A DNA stretch of 64,000 bases, from NCBI RefSeq assembly GCF_000757485.1, contig NZ_JPYO01000013.1, positions 124,001 through 188,000 of the forward strand, given 5' to 3'. This document shows, in pieces, positions 8,441 to 17,442 of the stretch; position 1 is the stretch's first letter, and each line of letters starts with the position of its first letter. This stretch comes from Achromobacter sp. RTa. GTDB taxonomy: Bacteria > Pseudomonadota > Gammaproteobacteria > Burkholderiales > Burkholderiaceae_B. The notes under the pieces were generated by a model. It did not search any database and was not told the origin of the DNA. It was given only the letters and a program-made list of their open reading frames with translations. The position numbers and the translations under genes are program-made.

Positions 8441-10039
8441 CTATTTCCAGCTTCGTCCGGGCACGGCGGCGATCAGCTCGCGCGTGTACTCGTGCCGGGG
8501 CTGTTCCAGTACCTGGGCTGTCAGCCCCTGCTCGACGATCTCGCCGTGCTTGAGCACGATGACGCGATCACACAACTGGGACGCCACGCGCAGGTCATGG
8601 GTAATGAAAAGCATGGACAGCTGCAATTCCTGCTTCAGTTGCCGCAGCATGGTCAGCACCTGGTCCTGAACCGACACGTCCAGCGCCGAAACGGGCTCGT
8701 CCGCCACGATCAGTTCCGGCGTCACGGCGATGGCCCGGGCAAAGCCCAGGCGCTGGCGCTGGCCGCCCGAGAACTCGTGGGGATAGCGGTCCAGCGCTGA
8801 CGGGTCCAGCTTGACCAGCTGCATCAGTTCGCGAGCCCTTGCCATCGCGGCGCCGGCGGACATGCCATGGCGGCGCATGCCACCGGTCAGGATGCGCGCC
8901 ACCGTATGGCGCGGGTTGAGCGAACCATACGGGTCCTGGAAAATCATCTGCACCGAACGGCGCCGCTCGGGGTCCGCAAATGCGCCTTCGGCCAGCAGGT
9001 CGGCCCCGCGCAGCCGCATCTCGCCGCCATCCGCGGATACCAGCCCCGCCAGCATGCGGCCGATGGTCGACTTGCCCGACCCCGACTCGCCGACCAGCCC
9101 CACCGTCTCGCCGCGCCGGATGTCGAACGACACGCCCTTCACGGCCGGGAACTGCTGGGCCGGGCCAAACCACTTGCCCTTGCGCAGGTAGGTCTTGCGC
9201 AGGTTCGTCACCCTGAGCAAGGCGTCGGACTGGACCTCGCTGGCGGCCGGCGGCCGGAAGGACGGCACCGCAGCCAGCAGCGACTGCGTATAGGCCGCCT
9301 GGGGATCTCGCAGCACCTGCTGCGCGGTCCCGGACTCCACCACGCGCCCGCCCTGCATCACGACGATGCGGTCGGCGATTTCCGACACCACGCCGAAGTC
9401 GTGCGTGATAAAGAGCACGGCCAGGCCCTTGCGCTGCTGGATGTCCTTGATCAGAGCCAGGATCTGCGCCTGCGTCGTGACGTCCAGCGCCGTGGTCGGT
9501 TCGTCGGCGATCAGCACATCGGGCTCCAGCGCCAGCGCCATGGCGATCATGACACGCTGGCGTTGTCCGCCCGACAACTGGTAGGGATAGGAATCCGCGA
9601 TGCGGGCGTGGTCGGGCAAACCGACCGAGGTCAGCAGCTCGGCCACGCGCGCGCTCGCCTGGCGCGCATCGCGCATGCCATGCGTGCGCAGCATCTCGCC
9701 GATCTGGCGGCCGCAGCGCATCAATGGATTGAGCGCGCTGAGCGGCTCCTGGAAGACCATGGCGATGCGCTTTCCGCGCACCTTGCGCAGCTCGCCCAGG
9801 GGCATGCCGGCCAGCTGCTGTTCGCCCAGCCGGATATCGCCGCCGGCGATCCGCAGGCCGCGCGGCAGCAAGCCCAGCACGGCGTGCGCCAGCGTGGACT
9901 TGCCCGATCCGGACTCGCCCACCACGCACACGATCTCACGCGGGTTCAAGTCCAGGCTGACGCCATCCACCGCCAGGGCGCGGTCTCCGCCGGCCGGCAG
10001 CGAGATCGACAGGTTTTCAATCTGAAGCAACGGCGCCAC
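8441..10039 (-). CDS. Dipeptide-type ABC importer, fused double ATPase (DppD-DppF / GsiA-like)
   Basis: 532 residues with two complete ATPase halves. Each has a Walker [10 protein letters not shown], a signature (LSGGQRQR in the first, FSGGQRQR in the second) and a Walker B ([24 protein letters not shown]). The fusion replaces the separate D and F subunits of oligopeptide importers. It powers the permease pair encoded immediately upstream; only three bases separate it from the permease. Confidence 0.93.
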   Translation of the reverse strand: MAPLLQIENLSISLPAGGDRALAVDGVSLDLNPREIVCVVGESGSGKSTLAHAVLGLLPRGLRIAGGDIRLGEQQLAGMPLGELRKVRGKRIAMVFQEPLSALNPLMRCGRQIGEMLRTHGMRDARQASARVAELLTSVGLPDHARIADSYPYQLSGGQRQRVMIAMALALEPDVLIADEPTTALDVTTQAQILALIKDIQQRKGLAVLFITHDFGVVSEIADRIVVMQGGRVVESGTAQQVLRDPQAAYTQSLLAAVPSFRPPAASEVQSDALLRVTNLRKTYLRKGKWFGPAQQFPAVKGVSFDIRRGETVGLVGESGSGKSTIGRMLAGLVSADGGEMRLRGADLLAEGAFADPERRRSVQMIFQDPYGSLNPRHTVARILTGGMRRHGMSAGAAMARARELMQLVKLDPSALDRYPHEFSGGQRQRLGFARAIAVTPELIVADEPVSALDVSVQDQVLTMLRQLKQELQLSMLFITHDLRVASQLCDRVIVLKHGEIVEQGLTAQVLEQPRHEYTRELIAAVPGRSWK

Positions 10040-10042
10040 GGC

Positions 10043-10879
10043 TCACCCCTTGCGATGAAGACGGGGATTGAGCGCATCGTTGAGGCCCTCTCCCATCAGG
10101 TTGACCGCCAGCACGGTGACGAAGATCGCAATCCCCGGGAACAGGCACATCCACCAGGCCAGGCGCAGGAAGGTGCGCGACGCGCCGACCATGTAGCCCC
10201 AGGTCATCAGATTCGGATCGCCCAACCCCAGGAAGCTGATGGCGCTTTCAAGCAGAATGGCGTTGGCCACCATCAGCGACGCCATCACAATCAGCGGCGA
10301 CACACAATTCGGCAGGATTTCGGCGAACACGATATGGGTGCGCGAATAGCCCTGCACCGAGGCGGCTTCCACGAATTCACTGGACTTGACCCGCATGAAT
10401 TCGGCACGCACCAGCCGCGCGATCGGCGGCCAGCTCACCAGCGCCACGGCGGCGATCACCGAGCCGAAGGACGGCTGGAATATGGCCACCAGCACAATGG
10501 CGAACAGGAAGCTGGGAATGGTCTGGAAGATCTCGGTCAGGCGCATCAGCAGCTCGTCCCAGCGGCCGCCGAAATAACCGGCGGGCACGCCCACCAGCAT
10601 GCCGATGAAAACCGCCACCACGGTCGCCACCACGCCCACCATCAGCGAGGCCTGCGCGCCATGCACAATGCCCGCAGCGATATTGCGGCCCATGGAGTCC
10701 GACCCCAGCCATGCGCTGGCCTCTTCGAACGGATGCAGGAACGGCGCTTCGGTCGCGTCCCAGGGATTGATGGGATAGAGCCACTGGGCGCCCAGGGCCA
10801 TCAGCACGATGGCGGCCAGGCAGACCAGCCCGACCACCGCGCCGGCATTGCTGAAATATCGCTTGATCAATGACTTCAT
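10043..10879 (-). CDS. Dipeptide-type ABC importer permease (DppC-like)
   Basis: 278 residues. An N-terminal transmembrane helix (VVGLVCLAAIVLMALGAQWLYP) is followed by five further helices and the EAA loop (VEAASVQGYSRTHIVFAEILPN) that docks on the ATPase. The start ATG at 10879 overlaps the stop of the DppB-like gene (ATGA). A long in-frame extension upstream is rejected because it lies in that gene. Confidence 0.92.
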   Translation of the reverse strand: MKSLIKRYFSNAGAVVGLVCLAAIVLMALGAQWLYPINPWDATEAPFLHPFEEASAWLGSDSMGRNIAAGIVHGAQASLMVGVVATVVAVFIGMLVGVPAGYFGGRWDELLMRLTEIFQTIPSFLFAIVLVAIFQPSFGSVIAAVALVSWPPIARLVRAEFMRVKSSEFVEAASVQGYSRTHIVFAEILPNCVSPLIVMASLMVANAILLESAISFLGLGDPNLMTWGYMVGASRTFLRLAWWMCLFPGIAIFVTVLAVNLMGEGLNDALNPRLHRKG

Positions 10880-11856
10880 GATTGACTCTGCATGCGAGGA
10901 TCGACGAGGCGGTAGATCAGGTCTGTGAGCAGGTTGAACGCCACCACCACCACCGATGTGCAGAAAAACACTCCCAGCAGCACGGGGTAATCGCGCTGCT
11001 GCAGCGCGTCGAAAGCGAGCCGGCCGATGCCCGGCCAGGCGAACACGGTTTCGACCAGCACCGAACCGCCGATCAGTTGGCCGGCCTGCATGCCGGCCAG
11101 CGTGATGACCGGCAGCACGGCATTGCGCAACTGGTGCACCCATACCACTCGGCCTGACGACAGGCCCTTGGCCCACGCCGTCTTGACGAAATCGGCGCCC
11201 TGGATCTCGTTCATGGACGCCCGTGCCAGGCGGGTGTAGACCGCCAGGTTGAAGCCCGCCAGGGTGACGATGGGCAACAAAGCATGCTTGGCGATATCCA
11301 GCATGCGCGCGACGCCCGTCAGCGACGAACCCATGGTCTCGTAGCCGAAGGCCGGCAGCCAGCCCAGGCTGACCGAGAACCCCAGCACCAGCAGCAGCCC
11401 CACCCAGAAAATGGGCGTGGCGTAGAAGGCCAGCGATGCCGCCGTGATGGCGGAATCCAGCCATGAACCCCGGTAGCGGCTCGCCAGCGCCCCCAGCAGG
11501 ATCCCTCCCAGCAGCGCGATGAGAAACGCCGGCACCGCCAGCACCAGCGTCGCGGGCAGGCGATCGGCGATCATGTCCCAGACGGGACGCTGCTGCCGAT
11601 AGCTATAGCCCAGATCCAGCGTGGCGATGGATTGCAGATAGCTCCCCAGCTGCACCACGATGGGCTGGTCGAGCTTGAATTCCTGGCGCAACTGCTCCAG
11701 GAACTTCGCGTCGGACGACCCGGCTTCGCCGGCCAGCACGCTGACCGGGTCGCCGGGCGCCATGTGCACCAGGGCAAAGTTGATGACGGCGACTGCGACC
11801 AGCACCGTGACCGATTTACCCAGCACGGAAAGTAAGGGCCGCAGCCATCTCATCAT
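10876..11856 (-). CDS. Dipeptide-type ABC importer permease (DppB-like)
   Basis: 326 residues with six predicted membrane helices, the periplasmic loop typical of DppB (MAPGDPVSVLAG...), and an EAA-type motif (DFVKTAWAKGLSSGRVVWVHQLRNAVLPV). It pairs with the DppC-like subunit. It follows the binding-protein gene by 12 bases. Confidence 0.93.
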   Translation of the reverse strand: MMRWLRPLLSVLGKSVTVLVAVAVINFALVHMAPGDPVSVLAGEAGSSDAKFLEQLRQEFKLDQPIVVQLGSYLQSIATLDLGYSYRQQRPVWDMIADRLPATLVLAVPAFLIALLGGILLGALASRYRGSWLDSAITAASLAFYATPIFWVGLLLVLGFSVSLGWLPAFGYETMGSSLTGVARMLDIAKHALLPIVTLAGFNLAVYTRLARASMNEIQGADFVKTAWAKGLSSGRVVWVHQLRNAVLPVITLAGMQAGQLIGGSVLVETVFAWPGIGRLAFDALQQRDYPVLLGVFFCTSVVVVAFNLLTDLIYRLVDPRMQSQS

Positions 11857-11868
11857 CCGTTCTCCCGC

Positions 11869-13458
11869 TTACTTCTCGATATAGGTCGTCGCGAAGCTTT
11901 CCGCCACGCCGATGGCGGACGTCGTCACGTTCTTGACCTTTTTGTTGGTGATGGTGGGGAAGGCCAGTTCGACCAGCCAGGCCGTCGGCGCATCCTTGGC
12001 GACCAGCCCGTAGGCCTGCGAATACAGCTGCTGGCGCTTGACCGGATCGACTTCCTTCGCGGCGGCGATCAGCGCGGCGTCCACGTCCTTGTTCACATAG
12101 CCCGACGTATTGGTGCCGTAGCCGCCCTTGTGGCTGTTGTCCGAACGGTAGGTGCGGTCCACGCCCAGGGCCGGATCCGAGTACTGGTACAGGTACTCGA
12201 CGACGGAATCGAACTCCCAGTTGGAATAGCGGCGCGCCCAGCTGCCGGCGTCGGTGCTTTCCAGCACCACTTCGACGCCCACCTTGGACAGCGAATTCTT
12301 GACGTATTCCGACACCTTGTTCCAGGTGTCGCCGTACGGCAGGCCCAGCAGCTTGATGCTGGCGCGCTTGCCCGCGGCGTCCGGCTTCAATCCCATCTCG
12401 TCGAGCAGGGCAATGGCTTTCTTCGGATCGTAGTCATAGCGCGGCAGCTTGTCGTCGTAGAAGCGCGTCACCGACGACACCGGGCCCGTGGCGGGACGCG
12501 CCGCGCCGAAGAAGATGCGCTCGGCGATGAACTTGCGGTCGATGGCGTACTGGATGGCCTGGCGGAAGCGCGCGTCGTCCATCGGCTTGACGCGATGATT
12601 GAGTTCGATCGCGGCGTGCGAGCCGGTGAACTCGTAGCCCTTGGTCGTGACCTCCAGCTGCGGATTGGCCTTGATCTGCGGCAGGAAGGCGAAATCGATG
12701 TCGCCGAAGCTGGCCACCTGCACCGAACCGCTCTCCAGCGCCACCAGGCGCGAATTGGCGTCCGGAATCACCTGGAAGTAGATTTTGTCCAGGTACGGCA
12801 GATTGGGGCGCCAGTATTTATCGTTGCGCTCCAGCAGCACGAACCGGCCGCGCTGCCATTCCTTGAACTTGAAGGGTCCGGTGCCGATCGGCGTCTGGTT
12901 GGCCGGATTGTTGCGGAAGTCCGTGCCCTTGTAGATGTGGGCCGGCACGATGGGCGCGGAGGACACTTCAAACGCGTTGATGAAAGGCGAGTACGGCTCC
13001 TTGAGCGTGATGACGACGCTCAGCGGACCGGTCTTCTCGATGCTCGCCACATGGCTGAGGTTGTTACGGGCGCGCGCATGCACCTCGGGCAGGTATTCCT
13101 TGAGCGAGAACAGCACGTCATCCGCGCCGAACGGCTTGCCGTCGTGCCAGGTCACGCCTTCCTGCAGCTCGAAGGTATAGGTCAGGCCGTCGGGCGATAC
13201 GGTCCACGACTTGGCAAGGCTGGGCTGGGGATTGAGCTTGAAATCGTAAGTCAGCAGGCTCTCGTAGATCTTGCCGCCGACGATCTGCGTGGGCGTCTGC
13301 TGGTTCAGGCCCAGCATCAGCACGGGCGGCTCGGGGTTCAGGATCACGTTGAGCGTGCCGCCGCGCGTCTGCGCCCAGGCGGCCGTGCACGCCCCCATGG
13401 CCGCGCCGGCCAGCAGGACATTCAGTGCGGTTTTCCTGAAGAAGGTAGTGTTGCGCAT
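11869..13458 (-). CDS. Periplasmic peptide/amine-binding protein of ABC importer (SBP family 5)
   Basis: 529 residues. A Sec signal (MRNTTFFRKTALNVLLAGAAMGACTAAWAQ) is followed by the family 5 start TRGGTLNVILNPEPPVL. Further typical segments are SPDGLTYTFELQEGVTWHDGKPFGADDVLFSL and the C-terminal lobe with YDYDPKKAIALLDEMGL. The start at 13458 gives the signal peptide directly; AAGGGA lies upstream. It brings the substrate to the DppB/C-like permease. Family 5 proteins bind peptides, nickel, glutathione or amines, so the ligand must be inferred from the neighbours. Confidence 0.92.
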   Translation of the reverse strand: MRNTTFFRKTALNVLLAGAAMGACTAAWAQTRGGTLNVILNPEPPVLMLGLNQQTPTQIVGGKIYESLLTYDFKLNPQPSLAKSWTVSPDGLTYTFELQEGVTWHDGKPFGADDVLFSLKEYLPEVHARARNNLSHVASIEKTGPLSVVITLKEPYSPFINAFEVSSAPIVPAHIYKGTDFRNNPANQTPIGTGPFKFKEWQRGRFVLLERNDKYWRPNLPYLDKIYFQVIPDANSRLVALESGSVQVASFGDIDFAFLPQIKANPQLEVTTKGYEFTGSHAAIELNHRVKPMDDARFRQAIQYAIDRKFIAERIFFGAARPATGPVSSVTRFYDDKLPRYDYDPKKAIALLDEMGLKPDAAGKRASIKLLGLPYGDTWNKVSEYVKNSLSKVGVEVVLESTDAGSWARRYSNWEFDSVVEYLYQYSDPALGVDRTYRSDNSHKGGYGTNTSGYVNKDVDAALIAAAKEVDPVKRQQLYSQAYGLVAKDAPTAWLVELAFPTITNKKVKNVTTSAIGVAESFATTYIEK

Positions 13459-13538
13459 GATGATTCCCTTGCGTATTCGAGGTGGTGTATTGGGATCGGT
13501 CTTGTTGTGTAGCGTCTTGTTATCTAGTCTGCTGCCGC

Positions 13539-14819
13539 TCAGCGCATTGCCGCGCGGCACTGCTCATCCAGGGCTGCGGCCAGGAGGCCGACATGCTCGG
13601 GCTGGAACACCAGCGGCGGACGGATCTTGAGCGTGGATGCATTGCGGCCGGCGGTGCCGAGCAGCACGCCGGACTGGCGCAATCCATTGACGACGCGCTG
13701 GGTCAGGCGGGCGGCATGCGCCGCATCGCCATCGGGCGCCACGATGTCCACGCCCCAGTACAGTCCATTGCCGCGCACCGCGCCCAGGCAGTCATGGCGC
13801 TGCGCCAGGTCCGCCAGGGCCTGCCCCATCGCCTGGCCGGTGCGCTCGACATGCGCCGGAGCATCGATGCGTTCCAGCTCGTCCAGCACTGCCAGCCCGA
13901 CCGCCGACGACACGGTGTTGCCGCCGAAAGTATTGAAGTAGCGGCATTGCCGGCCAAAGACCTCGACCAGGCGCGCCTGCGCGACCAGGCCGCCTATCGG
14001 ATGCCCGTTGCCCATGGGCTTGCCCATGGACACCATGTCCGGGATCACGCCATCGCGCTGGAATGCCCACCAGTTGGCGCCCATGCGGGCAAAGCCGCCC
14101 TGCACTTCATCGGCGATGAACAGCCCGCCCCGGGCGCGCACGCGCTCGGCCGCCAGCGTCAGCGCCTGGCTGGCATCGGCATACATGCCGTCGCTGGCGA
14201 ACACGGTGTCGACCATGAGCGCGGCCACCGGCGTGCCGGCGGCTTCCAGCTCGTCGGCCGCCGCGTCCACGCAGGCGGCGAACTTGGCAGCCACCTCCGC
14301 CGGCGCGCCTTCCAGCTGGCAAGGCGCGGGAATGGTGCGGACGTGCGCGCCGACGGGACGCAGCGACGGCGACACATCGGCCAGCGCCATGGTCACGCCG
14401 TGATAGGCGTTGCCGGTAACGATCACGCCGCGCTGACCAGTCGCCTCGAAAGCGATGCGCAGCGCCAGGTCATTGGCCTCGCTGCCCGTGCAAGTGAACA
14501 TGGCGGTGTCCAACGCATCCGGAAACAGCGCCAGCAACCGCTCGGCGTAACGCACCACGCCGTCGTGGAGATAACGCGTATGCGTATTGAGCACCGAAGC
14601 CTGGCGCGACAGCGCCTCCACCACGGCCGGATTGGCATGGCCAACGACCGGCACATTGTTGTAGGCATCCAGGTAGCGGCGGCCCGACGCGTCGTACAGC
14701 CACACGCCCTCGCCGCGCACCAGCTCCACCGGCTCCTCGTAGAACAGCCGGTACGCCGGCCCCAACGCCTTGCGCCGCGCCAACAGGTCCTGCTGCGTAT
14801 TGCTCCGGTTCACCGTCAT
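13539..14819 (-). CDS. PLP-dependent class III enzyme of the phospho-lyase (AGXT2L/ETNPPL) type
   Basis: 426 residues with the class III aminotransferase fold; the PLP Lys lies in VSMGKPMGNGHPIGG and the Asp in FIADEVQGGFAR. The N-terminal part, YLDAYNNVPVVGHANP and LNTHTRYLHDGVVRYAERL, closely follows the pattern of ethanolamine-phosphate and phosphohydroxylysine phospho-lyases (as I recall it, NNVAHVGHCHP and LNTNSRFLHDNIVEYAKRL). A transaminase cannot be excluded. It is next to a sugar/amine kinase of the AGPHD1 kind, which supports a phosphorylate-then-eliminate route. ATG at 14819 has AAGGA upstream. Confidence 0.82.
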   Translation of the reverse strand: MTVNRSNTQQDLLARRKALGPAYRLFYEEPVELVRGEGVWLYDASGRRYLDAYNNVPVVGHANPAVVEALSRQASVLNTHTRYLHDGVVRYAERLLALFPDALDTAMFTCTGSEANDLALRIAFEATGQRGVIVTGNAYHGVTMALADVSPSLRPVGAHVRTIPAPCQLEGAPAEVAAKFAACVDAAADELEAAGTPVAALMVDTVFASDGMYADASQALTLAAERVRARGGLFIADEVQGGFARMGANWWAFQRDGVIPDMVSMGKPMGNGHPIGGLVAQARLVEVFGRQCRYFNTFGGNTVSSAVGLAVLDELERIDAPAHVERTGQAMGQALADLAQRHDCLGAVRGNGLYWGVDIVAPDGDAAHAARLTQRVVNGLRQSGVLLGTAGRNASTLKIRPPLVFQPEHVGLLAAALDEQCRAAMR

Positions 14820-14875
14820 TGCATGTCCTTCACTCGATTCTTGCGCTGCCTCGCGCAGCTCCGTGCAGGGCGCGC

Positions 14876-16015
14876 TCAACGCGCGCCCCGGCTCCATTCG
14901 TCGTACAGCTCGTTGAACAGCGCCGTCGCCGCCGCGCGGCTGCGCAGGATATAGGCGCCATTGCCAGGAAAGCGCAGGGCGCGCCACGACGGAATCGCGA
15001 TGCGCTGCACCAGCCGGGCCAGCACCAGGTCCAGCACGTGGCGCCGCTCCTGTGGGGTCAGCGGCAACACCGACTCGTAACCCGCCACCACCGCCGCCAG
15101 CACGGCCAGGGGATCGCCGGGAACCGTCATCTGGTAGGAGGCGGCGATGGCGATCTCGGCGATGCGCGGCGCATGCACCATGTCGCCGAAATCCAGGATG
15201 CCGGCCAGGCCCGTGCCCGCTTCGTCCACCAGGATGTTGCTGGGCGACAGGTCGTTATGGATGATCTGCCTGGGCAACGAGGCCAGCGCCGGCATGACGT
15301 CCAGCTCGAACACATCCAGATAGGCGGCGATGCGGGCCCGTTCCTCCGGGCACTCCACCGCCCCCAGCATCGGCCGCACCCGTGCCACCTGGCAGACGTC
15401 CCACAGGAACAGGCGATGCGCCGCCGGATGTTCGAAGCCGGCAAGCTGCGCGTCCAATTGGCCGGCCGCCCTGCCTACCGCATGCCAGGCCCCCGGCCCG
15501 GCAGACATCGCCGTTCCGGCCCGGCCAGCCAGGAAGCCATAGGCCCGCAGCCGTACCGGCCCGCCGATTTCCGGCACCCGAAAGCTCAGCCAGTCCCGCG
15601 TGGCCGCGCCATCGTCGCAACCCGGCGCGATATCCGGGTCGTCTCCCGGAGCCGCGGCGTCGGCGGGCTGATGGTGCGGCGCCCGCACCGCGCCCAGGCC
15701 GCTACGACACGCTTCCAGGTGCTTCAGCACGGCGATCTGCATGCGCGTTTCATCCAGGCTTTCCGCACCATTGATGAACTTCAGCGTCAAGGACGCGCCG
15801 TCCTCCCGGCTGATCCGGAAGTTCATGTCGCGTTCGCCCGACAGCGCAACGCATTGCACGTAGCCCGGATAGCAGACCCTGGCCACGCGCTCCGCATCCT
15901 CCAGCCTGATCGGCGGAGGCGAATTGACCAGCAGGGCATCCACCGGTTCTTCCATGCCGGCGGCGGCGTTGGACAGCATCACAAGATATTCCAAATTAGA
16001 TATTTGATGCATCAT
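14876..16015 (-). CDS. APH-family small-molecule kinase (hydroxylysine-kinase/AGPHD1-like)
   Basis: Up to 379 residues. Kinase motifs are IIHNDLSPSNIL (catalytic loop with Asp and Asn) and ILDFGDMVHA (magnesium Asp), as in choline and aminoglycoside kinases and AGPHD1. The N-lobe (NFRISREDGASLTLKFINGAE) holds the ATP-binding Lys. In animals AGPHD1 phosphorylates 5-hydroxylysine, and the product goes to an AGXT2L phospho-lyase; here both types are adjacent. The start is uncertain: 16015 lies inside the operator dyad and has no ribosome site, while the in-frame ATG at 15979 (MLSNAAAGM) has GGAA upstream and fits better. Confidence 0.8.
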   Translation of the reverse strand: MMHQISNLEYLVMLSNAAAGMEEPVDALLVNSPPPIRLEDAERVARVCYPGYVQCVALSGERDMNFRISREDGASLTLKFINGAESLDETRMQIAVLKHLEACRSGLGAVRAPHHQPADAAAPGDDPDIAPGCDDGAATRDWLSFRVPEIGGPVRLRAYGFLAGRAGTAMSAGPGAWHAVGRAAGQLDAQLAGFEHPAAHRLFLWDVCQVARVRPMLGAVECPEERARIAAYLDVFELDVMPALASLPRQIIHNDLSPSNILVDEAGTGLAGILDFGDMVHAPRIAEIAIAASYQMTVPGDPLAVLAAVVAGYESVLPLTPQERRHVLDLVLARLVQRIAIPSWRALRFPGNGAYILRSRAAATALFNELYDEWSRGAR

Positions 16016-16022
16016 GCATCAA
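16004..16022. promoter_or_regulatory. 19-bp dyad, probable GntR operator upstream of the kinase operon
   Basis: TTGATGCAT (16004-16012), one base, then ATGCATCAA (16014-16022) is a perfect inverted repeat. Its 12-base left part TTGATGCATCAT is found again at 16198-16209 at the GntR start. It overlaps the first possible kinase start codon. Confidence 0.65.
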
Positions 16023-16197
16023 CAACCATGGATCGTAATATCGGTGTATTCCCCAAGGCAGGGAAATCCCGGCCGGATCGTTTCAGAACGCTGGTTTTGT
16101 CTATAAGACTGATAAAGTAGGGAGTGGGCCCCATAGCCCGCCATCCGCCCGCCCGGACCATCCCTTCGTGGCGAACCCATCACCCTAGGCACGTACG

Positions 16198-16209
16198 TTG
16201 ATGCATCAT
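16198..16209. promoter_or_regulatory. Second copy of the GntR operator core over the GntR start codon
   Basis: TTGATGCATCAT contains the 10-bp palindrome TGATGCATCA and is identical to 16004-16015. It overlaps the ATG (16201) of the GntR gene, a position suited to autorepression. Binding is inferred. Confidence 0.55.
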
Positions 16210-17004
16210 CCGAGCGCAAGCCCACATTCCGCCCCTACCGCCGAACCTGCCGCGCCGTCGTCGCCAGCGCCGCAGGCCGAGGCCCGTTTCGCGGCCATGC
16301 AGTACGAAAGCATGGGCAACCGGGTCTACACCCGGATCTGCAGCGCCCTGATGGAAGGCCAGCTCCGGCCCGGAGACCGGCTGCGCATCCGAGAGCTGGC
16401 GGCGGAATTGGGCACCAGCATCACCCCCGTGCGCGATGGCGTGCTGCGCCTGGTCCAGGATGGCGCCCTCGTCATGCGCAGCGCGCGCGACATCCGGGTC
16501 GCCGAAGTCACCCTGCCCGAATACCTGGAAATCCGCGACATCCGGCTGGAGCTGGAAGGCATGGCGGCGGCGCGGGCCGCCGAAGTCGCCACCGCCGACG
16601 ACATCGCGCGCATGGAAGCGCTGATCGAACAGAACGAGCAGGCGCTCGCCGCCGGCGACGTATTGGCCGCCATCAGCCTGAACCAGCACTTCCATTTCGA
16701 ATACTGCCGCATCGCCAACATGCCGGTGCTGCTGAGCATCCTGGAACGGCTCTGGCTGAAGATGGGCCCCTTGATCGCCCAGTGCTACAGCGCGGGCGGG
16801 CGCGACATGATCGACGGCCACTACTCCCTGCTGACGGCCATGCGCAACCGCGACAGCCAGGCGGCACGGGTCGCCGTCCAGACGGATATCCTTTCCGGCG
16901 GGCAAGTGATCCTGGAACTGAAGAAGCGTTCGGCGCAGGCCGCGGGGAATACCGACGCCGCGCAAGCGGCCCCGGCAGCAAGGCAGGCACGGCCTGCGGC
17001 GTGA
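16201..17004 (+). CDS. GntR family regulator, FadR/FCD subgroup
   Basis: 267 residues. The winged helix (residues ~45-105: GNRVYTRICSALMEGQLRPGDRLRIRELAAELGTSITPVRDGVLRLVQDGAL) is followed by an all-helical FCD ligand domain (EIRDIRLELEGMAAARAAEV... and NQHFHFEYCR). It is divergent from the kinase/phospho-lyase/importer genes, separated by 185 bases with two operator copies, so it is the likely repressor of that locus. An upstream TTG at 16198 is less likely as a start. The Ala/Pro-rich tails are low complexity. Confidence 0.9.
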   Translation: MHHPSASPHSAPTAEPAAPSSPAPQAEARFAAMQYESMGNRVYTRICSALMEGQLRPGDRLRIRELAAELGTSITPVRDGVLRLVQDGALVMRSARDIRVAEVTLPEYLEIRDIRLELEGMAAARAAEVATADDIARMEALIEQNEQALAAGDVLAAISLNQHFHFEYCRIANMPVLLSILERLWLKMGPLIAQCYSAGGRDMIDGHYSLLTAMRNRDSQAARVAVQTDILSGGQVILELKKRSAQAAGNTDAAQAAPAARQARPAA

Positions 17005-17193
17005 GGAGAGGATGGAGCAATAGGCAACGGAGCAACCGGCCCGGGCCTGCAATGCCTCGTGAACCGTCATGAGTACGCAGGCCGCCGCGGCAATGAAAGC
17101 GAAAGCCGTTGCCCGGCCCATACTTTCGCGGCCCATAGCACCAACTGCAGCACCGCAGTTGCACGGCGACGGCGCGACAAGGCGGCCGGAAAA

Positions 17194-17226
17194 CAAAAAG
17201 CCCACCGGAACCGGTGGGCTTTTTTT
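17194..17226. terminator. Bidirectional rho-independent terminator
   Basis: AGCCCACCGG (17199-17208), two bases, CCGGTGGGCT (17211-17220), with A5 before and T7 after. It ends the tRNA-Lys transcript on the minus strand and can also stop transcription leaving the GntR gene. Confidence 0.9.
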
Positions 17227-17245
17227 CTGGTGCTACCAGGAATTC

Positions 17246-17321
17246 TGGTGGGCTGTGAGTGGCTCGAACACTCGACCTACGGATTAAGAGTCCGCTGCTC
17301 TACCAACTGAGCTAACAGCCC
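17246..17321 (-). tRNA. tRNA-Lys (anticodon CUU)
   Basis: 76 nt including the encoded CCA. The acceptor GGGCTGT pairs with ACAGCCC, D-arm GCTCAGTTGGTAGAGC, anticodon stem GCGGA/TCCGT around loop CTCTTAA (anticodon CTT), and T-arm GAGTG-TTCGAGC-CACTC. All four stems close. Confidence 0.96.
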
Positions 17322-17442
17322 TTGCAATTCGCCCAGTCCCGAAACGCGTTTCGTTATGTGCGTAGTGCGAAGAAGCAAGATTATATGTAGCTTTTTTTGT
17401 TTGCGCAAGTCGCCCGCCAAAAAACTTTCAGCGAGCCCCGCC

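Noticed and set aside
8867-10873. Long open plus-strand frame opposite the ABC importer genes
   Set aside because: It is antisense to the double ATPase and permease genes, whose motifs are complete; no domain in the antisense reading.
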